Below, piece by piece: positions 48,013 to 56,931 of a DNA stretch of 64,000 nt. The translations under genes and the position numbers were made by a program. The DNA comes from Xylophilus sp. GOD-11R (GTDB taxonomy: Bacteria; Pseudomonadota; Gammaproteobacteria; Burkholderiales; Burkholderiaceae_C). Position 1 is the stretch's first letter. Each line of letters begins with the position of its first letter. The notes under the pieces are model-generated. The model ran no database searches. It was not told the origin of the DNA and was given only the letters and a program-made list of their open reading frames with translations. The stretch covers positions 1,674,001-1,738,000 of the forward strand of contig NZ_CP137854.1 of assembly GCF_033546935.1 (NCBI RefSeq), in the 5' to 3' direction.

Positions 48013-49007
48013 GGCGTCGCGCGGGTTGGCTGGCGGCTTTCCTGCTGCTGGCATCGGTGGCGTTGCTCGCGCTCGGCGCGGCCATCGGCAGCACGGGACT
48101 CGACAGCCTGCAGGCGATGCGGCGTGATCCGGTCGCCTGGCAGATCGTGTGGGATATCAGGCTGCCGCGCACCGCCGGGGCCTGGGTCTGCGGCGCGCTG
48201 CTGGGGCTGGCGGGCGCGGTGGCGCAGGGCCTGTTTCGCAATCCGCTGGCCGAACCCTATCTGCTGGGCAGCGCCTCGGGTGCATCGCTCGGCACCGCGC
48301 TGGCGCTGCTGGTAGCGGGGCAGGCGGCGACACGCTCGCTCAGCAGCGACTGGCTGATCCAGCTCGGCGTGACCGGCGCGGCCTTCGTCGGCGCGGTGCT
48401 GGCGGTGCTGCTCACGCTCACCCTGGCGCGCGGCGCGCAGCACACGCTGCGGCTGCTGCTGGGCGGTGTGATCGTCGGCGTGGTGCTCGGCGCGGCGAAG
48501 GACCTGGTCACGCTGGCCGCGCCCCACATCCTGGAGGCGATGCAGGGCTTCACGCTCGGCAGCACCGCCTTCCTCGGCTGGCAGGCGGTGGTGCTGATGA
48601 CCACGGTGCTGGCCGGCTGTCTGCTGGTGTCGGCGCTGCTGGCGCCGGTGCTCGACGGCCTGACGCTGGGCGAGGCCACCGCCGCCAGCCTGGGCCTGGC
48701 GCTGCCGGCGCTGCGCGCGGCGCTGGTGGCGGTGCTGGCGCTGTGCACCGCCACGGCGGTGGCCAACACCGGGCTGATCGCCTTCGTCGGCCTGGCCGCG
48801 CCGCACCTGGTGCGTCCGCTGGTGCGGGTAACGCATGCCGGCCTGCTGCTCTTGTCGGCCGGCATGGGCGGTCTGCTGCTGATGGCCTCGGACCTGCTGG
48901 CCCGCAGCCTGTTCGCGCCGCAGGAGCTACCGGTCGGCGTGCTGACCGCGCTGCTCGGTGGCGGCTATCTGCTTTGGCTGATGCACCGGCGGGGAGGGCG
49001 GCGATGA
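48009..49007 (+). CDS. btuC: Vitamin B12 ABC transporter permease
   Basis: A 332-aa FecCD-family permease with about ten hydrophobic helices. Conserved blocks include LGLAGAVAQGLFRNPLAEPYLLG, SASGASLG, FTLGSTAFLGW and GLIAFVGLAAPHLVR, the last near the ATPase-contact L-loop. The start is a GTG at 48009 overlapping the btuF stop (GTGA). It works with BtuF and BtuD encoded on either side. The shift of the btuF stop by repeat units evidently preserved this overlap. Confidence 0.94.
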   Translation: MRRRAGWLAAFLLLASVALLALGAAIGSTGLDSLQAMRRDPVAWQIVWDIRLPRTAGAWVCGALLGLAGAVAQGLFRNPLAEPYLLGSASGASLGTALALLVAGQAATRSLSSDWLIQLGVTGAAFVGAVLAVLLTLTLARGAQHTLRLLLGGVIVGVVLGAAKDLVTLAAPHILEAMQGFTLGSTAFLGWQAVVLMTTVLAGCLLVSALLAPVLDGLTLGEATAASLGLALPALRAALVAVLALCTATAVANTGLIAFVGLAAPHLVRPLVRVTHAGLLLLSAGMGGLLLMASDLLARSLFAPQELPVGVLTALLGGGYLLWLMHRRGGRR

Positions 49008-49777
49008 GCGCCCTGGCCGCCCGTGGCCTGCACGCCCGGCTGGGGCGTCGCGAGATCCTGCACGGCATCGACCTGACGCTGCCCGCCGGCCGCTGGACAT
49101 CCATCGTCGGCCCCAACGGCGCGGGCAAGTCGACCCTGCTCAAGGTGCTCGCCGGCCTGCTGGCACCGAGCGCCGGCCACGTCGAGCTGCAAGGCCGGCC
49201 GCTGACCGGCTGGAGCGCCCGCGAGCGCGCCCGTGCGTTGTCGTGGCTCGGCCAGGGCGAGGGCGCGGACGGCGGCGCCGACGACCTCGCGGCCTGGGAC
49301 GTGGCCATGCTCGGCCGCCTGCCGCACCGGCCCTGGCTCGCGCCGCCTGGCCCGGCCGACCGCGCGGCGGTGGAGCAGGCATTGCGCGCCACCCATGCCT
49401 GGGACTGGCGCGCCCGGCCGCTGGGCGAGCTTTCCGGCGGTGAACGCCAGCGGGTGCTGCTGGCGCGCGCCCTGGCGGTGAGCGCGCCGGTGCTGCTGAT
49501 GGACGAGCCGCTCGCCAACCTCGACCCACCCCACCAGTCCGACTGGCTGACGACGGTGCGCGCCCTGGCCGCCGGGGGCGCCACCGTGGTGAGCGTGCTG
49601 CACGAGATCGGCTTCGCGCTGCACGCCGACCACGTGGTGGTGCTGCAGGCCGGCCGGGTACTGCACGCCGGCGCGCCGCACGACGAGCGCACCCACGCGG
49701 CGCTGGAGTCGGTGTTCGACGGGCGCATCGCCATCCGTCCGCTGGACCAGGGCTGGGCGGTGGTGCCGCGCGCCTGA
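49004..49777 (+). CDS. btuD: Vitamin B12 ABC transporter ATP-binding protein
   Basis: A 257-aa ABC ATPase: Walker [10 protein letters not shown] (about 37-45), signature LSGGERQRV, Walker [13 protein letters not shown] and the H-loop His in VLHEIG. It closes the btuFCD import module. Its ATG overlaps the btuC stop by 4 nt. A 29-nt gap with an AAGAGAGAA ribosome binding site separates it from cobO. Confidence 0.94.
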   Translation: MSALAARGLHARLGRREILHGIDLTLPAGRWTSIVGPNGAGKSTLLKVLAGLLAPSAGHVELQGRPLTGWSARERARALSWLGQGEGADGGADDLAAWDVAMLGRLPHRPWLAPPGPADRAAVEQALRATHAWDWRARPLGELSGGERQRVLLARALAVSAPVLLMDEPLANLDPPHQSDWLTTVRALAAGGATVVSVLHEIGFALHADHVVVLQAGRVLHAGAPHDERTHAALESVFDGRIAIRPLDQGWAVVPRA

Positions 49778-49806
49778 ATCCGAAGATCCAAAGAAGAGAG
49801 AACCGC

Positions 49807-50376
49807 ATGCAGATCGAAACACCGCCCACCGCCAAGCCCTACGAAAAACCCGAGGGCGAACGCCGGGGCCTGGTCATCGTCAACACCGGCGACGGCAAGG
49901 GCAAGAGCACGGCGGCCTTCGGCCTGGCGCTGCGCGCGCACGGCCGGGCCAAGCCGGTGCGCATCTTCCAGTTCATGAAGGTGCCGTCGGCGCGTTTCGG
50001 CGAACACCGCATGTTCGAGCAGCTCGGCATTCCGATCGAAGGGCTGGGCGACGGTTTCAGCTGGAAGAGCCAGGACCTGGAACGCAGCGCGCAGCTCGCC
50101 CGCGACGGCTGGCAGACAGCGCGTGCGGCGATCCTGTCGGGCGAATACTTTCTCGTGGTGCTCGACGAGATCACCTATCCGCTGATCTACGGCTGGCTGC
50201 CGCTGCAGGACGTGCTCGACACCCTGCGCCAGCGGCCGCGCGAGGTGCATGTGTGCCTGACCGGCCGGCGCTGCCCGCCGGAGATCGTGGAGCTGGCCGA
50301 CACGGTGACCGAGATGGCCATGGTCAAGCACGCCTTCAAGGCCGGCGTGCCGGCGCAGCGGGGCATCGAGGATTGA
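49807..50376 (+). CDS. cobO: Corrinoid adenosyltransferase (CobO/BtuR type)
   Basis: A 189-aa enzyme that adds the 5'-deoxyadenosyl group to cob(I)alamin precursors. The P-loop [17 protein letters not shown] (about 28-44), [23 protein letters not shown] and [15 protein letters not shown] are diagnostic of the CobA/CobO/BtuR family. It is followed by cbiB with a 4-nt overlap that uses a TTG start. It can serve both de novo and imported corrinoids. Confidence 0.95.
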   Translation: MQIETPPTAKPYEKPEGERRGLVIVNTGDGKGKSTAAFGLALRAHGRAKPVRIFQFMKVPSARFGEHRMFEQLGIPIEGLGDGFSWKSQDLERSAQLARDGWQTARAAILSGEYFLVVLDEITYPLIYGWLPLQDVLDTLRQRPREVHVCLTGRRCPPEIVELADTVTEMAMVKHAFKAGVPAQRGIED

Positions 50377-51326
50377 ACGCCTTGCCACCAGCCCTCGCCG
50401 CGCAGGCCGTGCTGGTGGCGCTGCTGGTGGACATCGTCTCGGGCGAGCCGCGCCGCTGGCATCCGGTGGCGGGCATGGGGCGCTTTCTGGGCCGCGCCGG
50501 ACGATGGGCGGCGCCCGAGCGGGCGCCGACAGGGCGTGACCTGAAAGCGTTCCGGCGCGGGGCCATGGCGTGGGTCGCGGGCGCGGCGGCCTGCGCCATC
50601 GCGGCCTGGGCACTGCAATCGCTCCTGGTGACGCTGCCCGGGTGGGCGTGCGCCTTGCTGCTGGGCCTGGCGCTCAAGCCGATGCTGGCCTGGCGCATGT
50701 TGCGCGACGAAACCGTGGCGGTGGAGGCGGCCCTCGCGCAGTCGCTGCCCGCCGGCCGGCAGCGACTGTCGCGCCTGGTCAGCCGCGACACCACGGCGCT
50801 GTCGGCCGGCGAGGTGCGTGAATCCGCCATCGAGAGCCTGGCCGAGAACTTCAACGATTCGGTGATCGCGCCGCTGTTCTGGTTCGCCCTGTTCGGACTG
50901 CCCGGCGCGGTCGTCTACCGATTCGCCAATACCGCCGACGCGATGTGGGGCTATCGCGGCATGCGCCAGGGGCGCTGCTGGGAATGGGCGGGCAAGTTCG
51001 CGGCACGCGCCGACGATGCGCTGTCGTGGCTGCCGGCGCGGCTGTCGGCCGCGGCGATGCTGGTCGGCGCGCCGGCTGGCATGTGGCGCGGGCTGCCGGC
51101 GCAGGCGCGCGTCACGCCATCGCCCAACGGCGGCTGGCCGATGGGCGCGATGGCCCTGCGGCTCGGCGTACGCCTGGGCAAGCCGGGCCACTACCTGCTG
51201 AACCCCGCCGGACGCGTGCCCGGGCCGGACGACACCACGCGCGCCGTGCGCATCGCCACCCGCATCGTGCTGGCGATGGGCGTGCTGGCGGCTTTCGTCC
51301 TGCTGACCTACCGAGCGAGCCCATGA
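50373..51326 (+). CDS. cbiB: Adenosylcobinamide-phosphate synthase
   Basis: A 317-aa membrane protein (CobD in the aerobic naming) that joins the aminopropanol arm to adenosylcobyric acid. Family motifs are [50 protein letters not shown] and [15 protein letters not shown]. Several hydrophobic helices are present. The only start that fits is a TTG at 50373, which overlaps the cobO stop (TTGA); an ATG start would remove the conserved N terminus. It overlaps the aminotransferase-like gene by 4 nt. Confidence 0.93.
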   Translation: MNALPPALAAQAVLVALLVDIVSGEPRRWHPVAGMGRFLGRAGRWAAPERAPTGRDLKAFRRGAMAWVAGAAACAIAAWALQSLLVTLPGWACALLLGLALKPMLAWRMLRDETVAVEAALAQSLPAGRQRLSRLVSRDTTALSAGEVRESAIESLAENFNDSVIAPLFWFALFGLPGAVVYRFANTADAMWGYRGMRQGRCWEWAGKFAARADDALSWLPARLSAAAMLVGAPAGMWRGLPAQARVTPSPNGGWPMGAMALRLGVRLGKPGHYLLNPAGRVPGPDDTTRAVRIATRIVLAMGVLAAFVLLTYRASP

Positions 51327-52357
51327 CCCAGCGCGCCCACGGCGGCCCCGACGCGTCGGGACAGTCGCCCTTCGATTTCTCTACCAACGCCAACGCCTGC
51401 GGCCCGTGCCCGTCGGCGCTGGCGGCGGTGCTGGCCGCCGATGCGCGCTCGTATCCCGATCCGGCCTACCGCGCGCTGCGGGACAGCCTGGCTCGCCACC
51501 ATGGTGTGGACGTGGCGCGCATCGTGCCGGCGGCCAGCGCCAGCGAGGCCATCCTGCGCATCACCGCCCGGGCCGTGCAGCGGGGCGTGACGGGGGTGTC
51601 GGTGCCGGAATTCGCTTACGGCGACTACCGCCATGCCGCCGAAGCCTGGAGCCTGCCGGTGCACGCACGCGGTCAGCGCCACGCGGCGGGCGCCGCAACG
51701 CTGGCCTGGGCCTGCGATCCGTCGAGCCCGCTCGGCCTGGCCGATGCGCCCGCCGCATCCGTCGCAGCCTCGACGCTGGTCGTCGACCGCGCCTATGCGC
51801 CACTGCGCCTGTCCGGCGCCGATCCCTGGCGGGCGCATGCCGGCCTTGCCTGGCAGCTCTGGACGCCGAACAAGGCGCTGGGCATGACCGGCATCCGCGC
51901 GGCCTATCTCATCGCACCCGAGGGCGGCGAGGACGAAGCCGCCGCGCTCGACCGGCTGGCGCCGTCCTGGCCCATCGGCAGCCACGGCGTGGCCATGCTC
52001 GACGCCTGGTGCCACGACGAAGCCCGCACCTGGCTCGCGCAGAGCCTGGACACCCTGCGCGCCTGGAAGTCCGCCCAGCAGGCCTTGTGCGACAGCCTCG
52101 GCTGGCAGCCGCTGCGCTCCGACGCCAACTTCTTCGTCGCCCGCCTGCCCGAAGGCACGCCCGCCGACCTGCTCGCACGACTGCGGGAGCAGGGCGTGCA
52201 ACTGCGCGATTGCGCCTCCTTCGGACTGCCGGGCCACGTGCGGCTGGGCGTGCTGCCGCCGCCGGCGCAGCAGGCGCTCGCCGATGCGGTGGGAGGCGCG
52301 GCTGGAGGCTCGGGCGGCGGGGCCACTACCATGCACGCCCCGAACCCCTGGAAATAA
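51323..52357 (+). CDS. CobC/CobD-like PLP-dependent aminotransferase-fold protein
   Basis: A 344-aa fold-type I PLP protein in the position of threonine-phosphate decarboxylase, which supplies the aminopropanol phosphate for cbiB. The FSTNANACGPCPS N terminus resembles CobC/CobD, and the PLP lysine is K184 in TPNKALGMTGIR. The usual NPNNPTG motif reads DPSSPLG (132-138), so the Asn that normally contacts the cofactor is replaced. It is coupled to cbiB (ATGA). Function in arm synthesis is likely from context; catalytic details are uncertain. Confidence 0.85.
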   Translation: MTQRAHGGPDASGQSPFDFSTNANACGPCPSALAAVLAADARSYPDPAYRALRDSLARHHGVDVARIVPAASASEAILRITARAVQRGVTGVSVPEFAYGDYRHAAEAWSLPVHARGQRHAAGAATLAWACDPSSPLGLADAPAASVAASTLVVDRAYAPLRLSGADPWRAHAGLAWQLWTPNKALGMTGIRAAYLIAPEGGEDEAAALDRLAPSWPIGSHGVAMLDAWCHDEARTWLAQSLDTLRAWKSAQQALCDSLGWQPLRSDANFFVARLPEGTPADLLARLREQGVQLRDCASFGLPGHVRLGVLPPPAQQALADAVGGAAGGSGGGATTMHAPNPWK

Positions 52358-52365
52358 GCGCAGCC

Positions 52366-53181
52366 ATGGCACGCCTCGACAACGAAGACAACCGGTCCGT
52401 CGCCCTCTACTGGGACTTCGAGAACCTGCACGCCAGCCTGGTCGAGGAGCGCTACGGCGAGGGCACCTACGGCAAGACCGACAACCGCTTCAAGGTGCAG
52501 GAGCCGCTGGTGGACGTGCAGGCCATCGTCGAGCTGGCGTCGTCCTTCGGGCCGGTGGCGATCAACCGGGGCTACTGCAACTGGCAGTTCTACGGCCGCT
52601 ACCGCGACGCGCTGCTGCAGGGCGCGGTCGAGCTGATCCAGCTGTTTCCGCCGGGCGCGTCGGCCAAGAACGGCGCCGACATCAAGCTCTGCCTCGATGC
52701 GGTGGAAGACATCCAGCGCTTCGGCCATATCGCCACGGTGATCATCGTCGGCGGTGACAGCGACTTCATGCCGGTGGCGCAGAAGATCAAGGCCGCCGGC
52801 CGCGCGCTGGTGGGTATCGGCACCCGGCGCTCCACCAATCGGCACTGGGCCAAGAGCTGCCACGAATTCCGTTATTACGAAAACCTGGTCGAGCCCCTGG
52901 CCGAAGCGGCCCGGGCCGAGCCCGAAGCACCGCCCGCGGCGGTACCGGCGCTGGACCCGGCCGCCGAGATGCTGCGCCGCGCGGTGCACCTGCTGGCCGA
53001 AACCAAGGGCGACCCGTGGGTGAACAAGGGCGCGATCTTCCACATGGTCAAACGCCTGGACCCGACCTTCGATCCCCGGGAATACGGCCACGCCAACTTC
53101 CCCGCCATGGTCAAGGCGCTCGACCAGGTGGTGGAAGTGCGCAAGGGCGATTCGGACCAGCAGGTCCGGCTGCTGCCGTGA
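52366..53181 (+). CDS. NYN (PIN-like) nuclease-domain protein with C-terminal OST-HTH/LOTUS domain
   Basis: A 271-aa protein. The NYN/LabA-like domain (about 10-175) keeps the acidic residues expected for metal binding: D17 in YWDFENLH, D105 in GADIKL, and D131 and D133 in GGDSDFMP. A Pro/Ala-rich linker (188-205) leads to an OST-HTH/LOTUS-type domain (about 205-271; RRAVHLLAETKGDPWVNKGAIFHMVKRLDPTFDPREYG). Such proteins are suspected RNA-binding nucleases. It sits inside the cobalamin operon, 8 nt after the aminotransferase gene and 25 nt before cobQ, with no known link to B12. Confidence 0.9.
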   Translation: MARLDNEDNRSVALYWDFENLHASLVEERYGEGTYGKTDNRFKVQEPLVDVQAIVELASSFGPVAINRGYCNWQFYGRYRDALLQGAVELIQLFPPGASAKNGADIKLCLDAVEDIQRFGHIATVIIVGGDSDFMPVAQKIKAAGRALVGIGTRRSTNRHWAKSCHEFRYYENLVEPLAEAARAEPEAPPAAVPALDPAAEMLRRAVHLLAETKGDPWVNKGAIFHMVKRLDPTFDPREYGHANFPAMVKALDQVVEVRKGDSDQQVRLLP

Positions 53182-53206
53182 TCGGCCGCGTGGCGAAGGC
53201 CACGCC

Positions 53207-54646
53207 ATGACCGCGCGCTGCGTCATGGTGCTCGGCACCACCAGCGGCGCCGGCAAAAGCTGGCTCACCACCGCGCTGTGCCGCTGGTATGCCGACCGCG
53301 GATACAAGGTCGCGCCGTTCAAGGCGCAGAACATGAGCAACAACGCCCGCGTGGTGGCGGGCGGCGAGATCGGCAGCGCGCAATATTTCCAGGCCCTGGC
53401 CGCGCGCGCCGAGCCCGACGTGCGCATGAACCCGGTGCTGCTCAAACCCGAGCACGACACCGCCAGCCAGGTGGTGCTGATGGGCCGGGTCGACACCACG
53501 CTGACCAGACTGCCCTGGCGCGAACGCAGCGCCCATGTCTGGCCGCACGTCGCGCGTGCGCTCGATGCGTTGCGCGCCGAGAACGACGTGGTGGTGATCG
53601 AAGGTGCCGGCTCGCCTGCCGAGATCAACCTGCAGGCCAGCGACATCGTCAACCTGCGCGTGGCCCGGCACGGCGACGCGCGCTGCCTGCTGGTCACCGA
53701 CATCGACCGGGGCGGCGCCTTCGCCCATCTCTACGGCACCTGGGCGCTGCTGCCCGAAGCCGACCGCGCACTGCTGCGCGGCTTCGTGCTCAACAAGTTC
53801 CGGGGCGACGCCAGCCTGCTGGCGCCCGGCCCGCAGATGCTGCAGGACATGACCGGCGTACCCACCGTGGCCACCGTGCCGATGTGGTGGCGCCACGGCC
53901 TGCCCGAGGAAGACGGCGTGTTCGACGACCGCCCCGGTGGTGCATCGGGCGCGGTGCGGCTGACGGTGGCGGTCGTGGCCTATCCGCGCATCAGCAATCT
54001 CGACGAGTTCCAGGCGCTGAAGAACATCGAGGGCGTGCGGCTGGTGTGGGCGCGATCGCCCGCGCAGTTGCAGTCGGCCGACTGGATCGTGCTGCCCGGC
54101 TCCAAACACACCAGTGGCGACCTGGCCTGGTTGCGCACCCAGGGCCTGGACGCCGCCGTCGCCGCGCACGCGGCGGCCGGCCGGCCGGTGCTGGGCATCT
54201 GCGGCGGGCTGCAGATGCTGGGCGAAGCGCTGATCGATCCGCACGGCATCGACGGCAACGGCCCGGGCCTGGGCCTGCTGCCGCTGGTGACGGCCTTCGA
54301 GCCGGAGAAGACGGTGCGCCACACGCGCGCGCGTTTTGGCGCGGTGGGCGGTGCGTGGTCGGCCTTGTCGGGCGTGGAGATGGCCGGCTACGAGATCCGC
54401 CACGGCCAGACCGCCGCCCGGCCCGACCTGCCGGCGCCGTTGCGGGTGCTGCCCGAAGGCCTGGGCTGGCAGAACGCCCAGGGCAATGTGCTGGGCCTGT
54501 ACCTGCACGGCCTGTTCGAGGACAGCGCCGTGCTGCAGGCTTTGTTCGGTGCCGAAGCGCCCACGCTGGACCGGGTGTTCGACGGACTGGCGGCGGCGGT
54601 GGAGCGCGACTTCCGGCCGGGTTGGCTGGCATCGTTGCTCGGCTGA
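53207..54646 (+). CDS. cobQ: Cobyric acid synthase
   Basis: A 479-aa glutamine-dependent amidase that completes amidation at positions b, d, e and g of the adenosylated a,c-diamide. The N-terminal ATP domain has GTTSGAGKSW and FKAQNMSNNARVV. The C-terminal GATase domain has Cys in GICGGLQMLG and His in LYLHGLFED. It is the last gene of the riboswitch-led run. It is convergent with the dsbB-like gene 19 nt away, with no clear terminator between. Confidence 0.96.
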   Translation: MTARCVMVLGTTSGAGKSWLTTALCRWYADRGYKVAPFKAQNMSNNARVVAGGEIGSAQYFQALAARAEPDVRMNPVLLKPEHDTASQVVLMGRVDTTLTRLPWRERSAHVWPHVARALDALRAENDVVVIEGAGSPAEINLQASDIVNLRVARHGDARCLLVTDIDRGGAFAHLYGTWALLPEADRALLRGFVLNKFRGDASLLAPGPQMLQDMTGVPTVATVPMWWRHGLPEEDGVFDDRPGGASGAVRLTVAVVAYPRISNLDEFQALKNIEGVRLVWARSPAQLQSADWIVLPGSKHTSGDLAWLRTQGLDAAVAAHAAAGRPVLGICGGLQMLGEALIDPHGIDGNGPGLGLLPLVTAFEPEKTVRHTRARFGAVGGAWSALSGVEMAGYEIRHGQTAARPDLPAPLRVLPEGLGWQNAQGNVLGLYLHGLFEDSAVLQALFGAEAPTLDRVFDGLAAAVERDFRPGWLASLLG

Positions 54647-54665
54647 ACCGGCCGCCGGGGCTGGC

Positions 54666-55247
54666 TTATCGCACCAGCATCTCGTAGACCTTGGGATCGT
54701 CCGCGCACTGGCCGGCGCCGCATTCGACCACGGTCGACACCAGGTTGCCGGCGATCAGCGCCACGAAGACGATCGCGACGAATTTCTCCAAGATGCGCGA
54801 CACCGAAAGCCCGTGCAACGCCGGTTGGAGGACCGGTCCCCAATGGCCCAGAGACATCATCAGCGCCACCGCCAGGACCAGCAGCACCGACGCCACCAAT
54901 GCCCAGGTGTAGAAATGCAGCCCGAGAAAACTGCTGCCATAACCGACATTGCCGGGTTCTATGTGCAGAAACACCTGACGCAGCGCGATGGCGCCGGTAG
55001 TGACAGCGCCGACCAGCGCCATCGCGTAATGGGTATTGCGTATGCCCATCCGAATATTGAAAAGAAATCCAAGGCCGACCAGTATCAGCCCCGCCCGTTG
55101 CAGCAGGCAAAGTGGGCATGGTAATTCGGAGCGGACCAACTGGTAATAGAAGGCAACGCACAGGCACAAGCTGATGCCGACCAGTCCGGCGAGGTTCAGC
55201 CAAACCGCTACCGAATGGTCGTTGCGCGGATTCAATGAGTTCGTCAT
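54666..55247 (-). CDS. DsbB-like disulfide bond formation protein
   Basis: A 193-aa inner-membrane protein with four main hydrophobic helices plus a C-terminal one. The quinone-proximal pair is C44-C47 in PCPLCLLQRAG, as in DsbB. The periplasmic loop that carries the second pair in E. coli DsbB (about residues 95-110 here, HIEPGNVGYGSS) has no Cys. Instead C176 and C181 lie near the C terminus (VECGAGQC). A strong GAGGAG ribosome binding site precedes the ATG. It follows a 52-aa DUF5993-type gene, a pairing that marks a DsbB subgroup. Confidence 0.9.
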   Translation of the reverse strand: MTNSLNPRNDHSVAVWLNLAGLVGISLCLCVAFYYQLVRSELPCPLCLLQRAGLILVGLGFLFNIRMGIRNTHYAMALVGAVTTGAIALRQVFLHIEPGNVGYGSSFLGLHFYTWALVASVLLVLAVALMMSLGHWGPVLQPALHGLSVSRILEKFVAIVFVALIAGNLVSTVVECGAGQCADDPKVYEMLVR

Positions 55248-55259
55248 GCCGGGCTCCTC

Positions 55260-55418
55260 TCAGAATGAAAGCGGAAGGTGGGTGGTTGCATGGTGGTCGA
55301 ACCACAGCAGGCAGACCGCCAGCATCACGCCCCAGCAGGCATAGGCCGCCCTGGATTTTTCAAACAGCGAGAAAATGGCGGTGGCCAGCGCGATCGCAAA
55401 AGGTAGAAGCATCACCAT
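55260..55418 (-). CDS. Small membrane protein, DUF5993-type partner of DsbB
   Basis: A 52-aa reading frame from the ATG at 55418, ending 12 nt before the dsbB-like start. It has two hydrophobic helices (LLPFAIALATAIFSLF and YACWGVMLAVCLLWF) and a His-rich end (DHHATTHLPLSF). Length, topology and position immediately upstream of a DsbB-family gene match small DUF5993 proteins. It has two cysteines in the second helix. The function is unknown; it may stabilise or modulate the DsbB partner. Confidence 0.72.
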   Translation of the reverse strand: MVMLLPFAIALATAIFSLFEKSRAAYACWGVMLAVCLLWFDHHATTHLPLSF

Positions 55419-55670
55419 TTACTGGTTCCAGGCAAAGTTGAGGTGCGCCGGAGCTTTGCAGATAATCGGCGGCACAGTCTTCGCCATGTTTAGGCCGGAC
55501 AGGGTAAAGCGATAAATATCCAGTATTGGGATGCGCGGCAATATGGCGCGACGCCGTGTGAATAAATGCGCGTTCACCCCGCCGCGGAGTCGGGCGCTGC
55601 CGCTGTCATTGGTCGCAGCCGGCCCGCCGCCTTACGATCACCGGCTTCGCCGTCTCCAGAGGATCCACCC

Positions 55671-56891
55671 ATGAACGCCCCCTTCACACCGCCCGCGCGG
55701 CAGCCCGCCACCGCCCAGGATCTCGCCGCGCTGCCGCTGATCGAGAAGTGGATCTCGTTTGCCACCGTCTCGCGCGACAGCAACCTGCCCTTGATCGAAT
55801 GGACCCGCGACTGGCTCGCTGTCCACGGCGTACAGAGCGAACTCACCTACGACGACACCGGCCGCAAGGCCAACCTCTGGGCCACGCTGCCGGCGGCCGA
55901 CGGCGAGACCAAGGTCGGCGGCATCGTGCTCTCCGGCCATACCGACGTGGTGCCGGTCGACGGCCAGCCCTGGGACACCGACCCCTTCGTCGCCACCGTG
56001 TCCGGCGACAAGCTCTACGGCCGCGGTGTCACCGACATGAAGGCCTACAGCGCCACCGCGCTGTTCATGGTGCCCGAGCTTCTGCGCCGCAAGCTCAAGC
56101 GGCCGATCCACCTGGCATTGAGCTACGACGAGGAAATCGGCTGCATCGGCGTGCGGCCGATGATCGCCAAGATGGTCGACCAGGGCTTCCGCCCGGCCGG
56201 CTGCATCGTCGGCGAGCCCACCGGCATGCAGGTGGTGATCGCGCACAAGGGCAAGCACGGCTACAAGACTTCGGTGCGCGGCCACGAGGCGCATTCCTCG
56301 CTGACGCCGCTGGGCGTGAATGCGGTCGAGGTGGCCTGCGAATTCGTCGCCAACCTCAAGTCGATGGCGCGCCGGCTGGCCGCCGAAGGGCCGTTCGACC
56401 CGCTCTTCGACGTGCCATTCACCACCATCCACACGGGCGTGATCCATGGCGGCACCGCGCTCAACATCATCCCGCGCGACTGCGAGATCGCTTGGGAGAT
56501 TCGCCATCACCACCTGAACTCGCCGGTTGCCCTGTTCAACGAAGCCAAGGCCTTCGGCGACAGCCTGGTGCCCGCCATGCAGGCGGTGGCGGCCGACACC
56601 GGCATCACCCACCGCCAGACCTCGGTGCTGCCCGGCTTCGCCACCGACGCGGCCAGCGAAATCGCGCAGATGGGTTTCCGCTGCGCCGAGGTCGACGGCG
56701 CCAGCCAGGCGGTGAAGGTGTCGTTTGGCACGGAAGCTGCGTTGTTCCACCAGGTCGGCGTGCCGACCATCGTCTGCGGCCCCGGGCACATCGCCCAGGC
56801 CCACCAGCCCAACGAGTGGGTGACGCTGGAACAGCTCGCCTGGTGCGAGCGCTTCATGCGCCGGCTCGCCGACGAGGTCTGCATCGACTGA
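55671..56891 (+). CDS. argE: Acetylornithine deacetylase
   Basis: A 406-aa M20-family zinc hydrolase that removes acetate from N2-acetylornithine in arginine synthesis. The metal-site segments SGHTDVVPVDGQPW, GRGVTDMKAYSA and SYDEEIGCIGVRPM are present, followed by the dimerisation domain (GHEAHSSLTPLGVNAVE) and the C-terminal His in CGPGHIAQAHQPNE. The upstream in-frame extension lacks a ribosome binding site; the ATG at 55671 is preceded by AGAGGA. The 252 nt before it (55419-55670) hold no supported gene. Confidence 0.92.
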   Translation: MNAPFTPPARQPATAQDLAALPLIEKWISFATVSRDSNLPLIEWTRDWLAVHGVQSELTYDDTGRKANLWATLPAADGETKVGGIVLSGHTDVVPVDGQPWDTDPFVATVSGDKLYGRGVTDMKAYSATALFMVPELLRRKLKRPIHLALSYDEEIGCIGVRPMIAKMVDQGFRPAGCIVGEPTGMQVVIAHKGKHGYKTSVRGHEAHSSLTPLGVNAVEVACEFVANLKSMARRLAAEGPFDPLFDVPFTTIHTGVIHGGTALNIIPRDCEIAWEIRHHHLNSPVALFNEAKAFGDSLVPAMQAVAADTGITHRQTSVLPGFATDAASEIAQMGFRCAEVDGASQAVKVSFGTEAALFHQVGVPTIVCGPGHIAQAHQPNEWVTLEQLAWCERFMRRLADEVCID

Positions 56892-56931
56892 TCCCCGCTT
56901 TTCGCATCCATCGTTTTCAGGACCCATCGAC

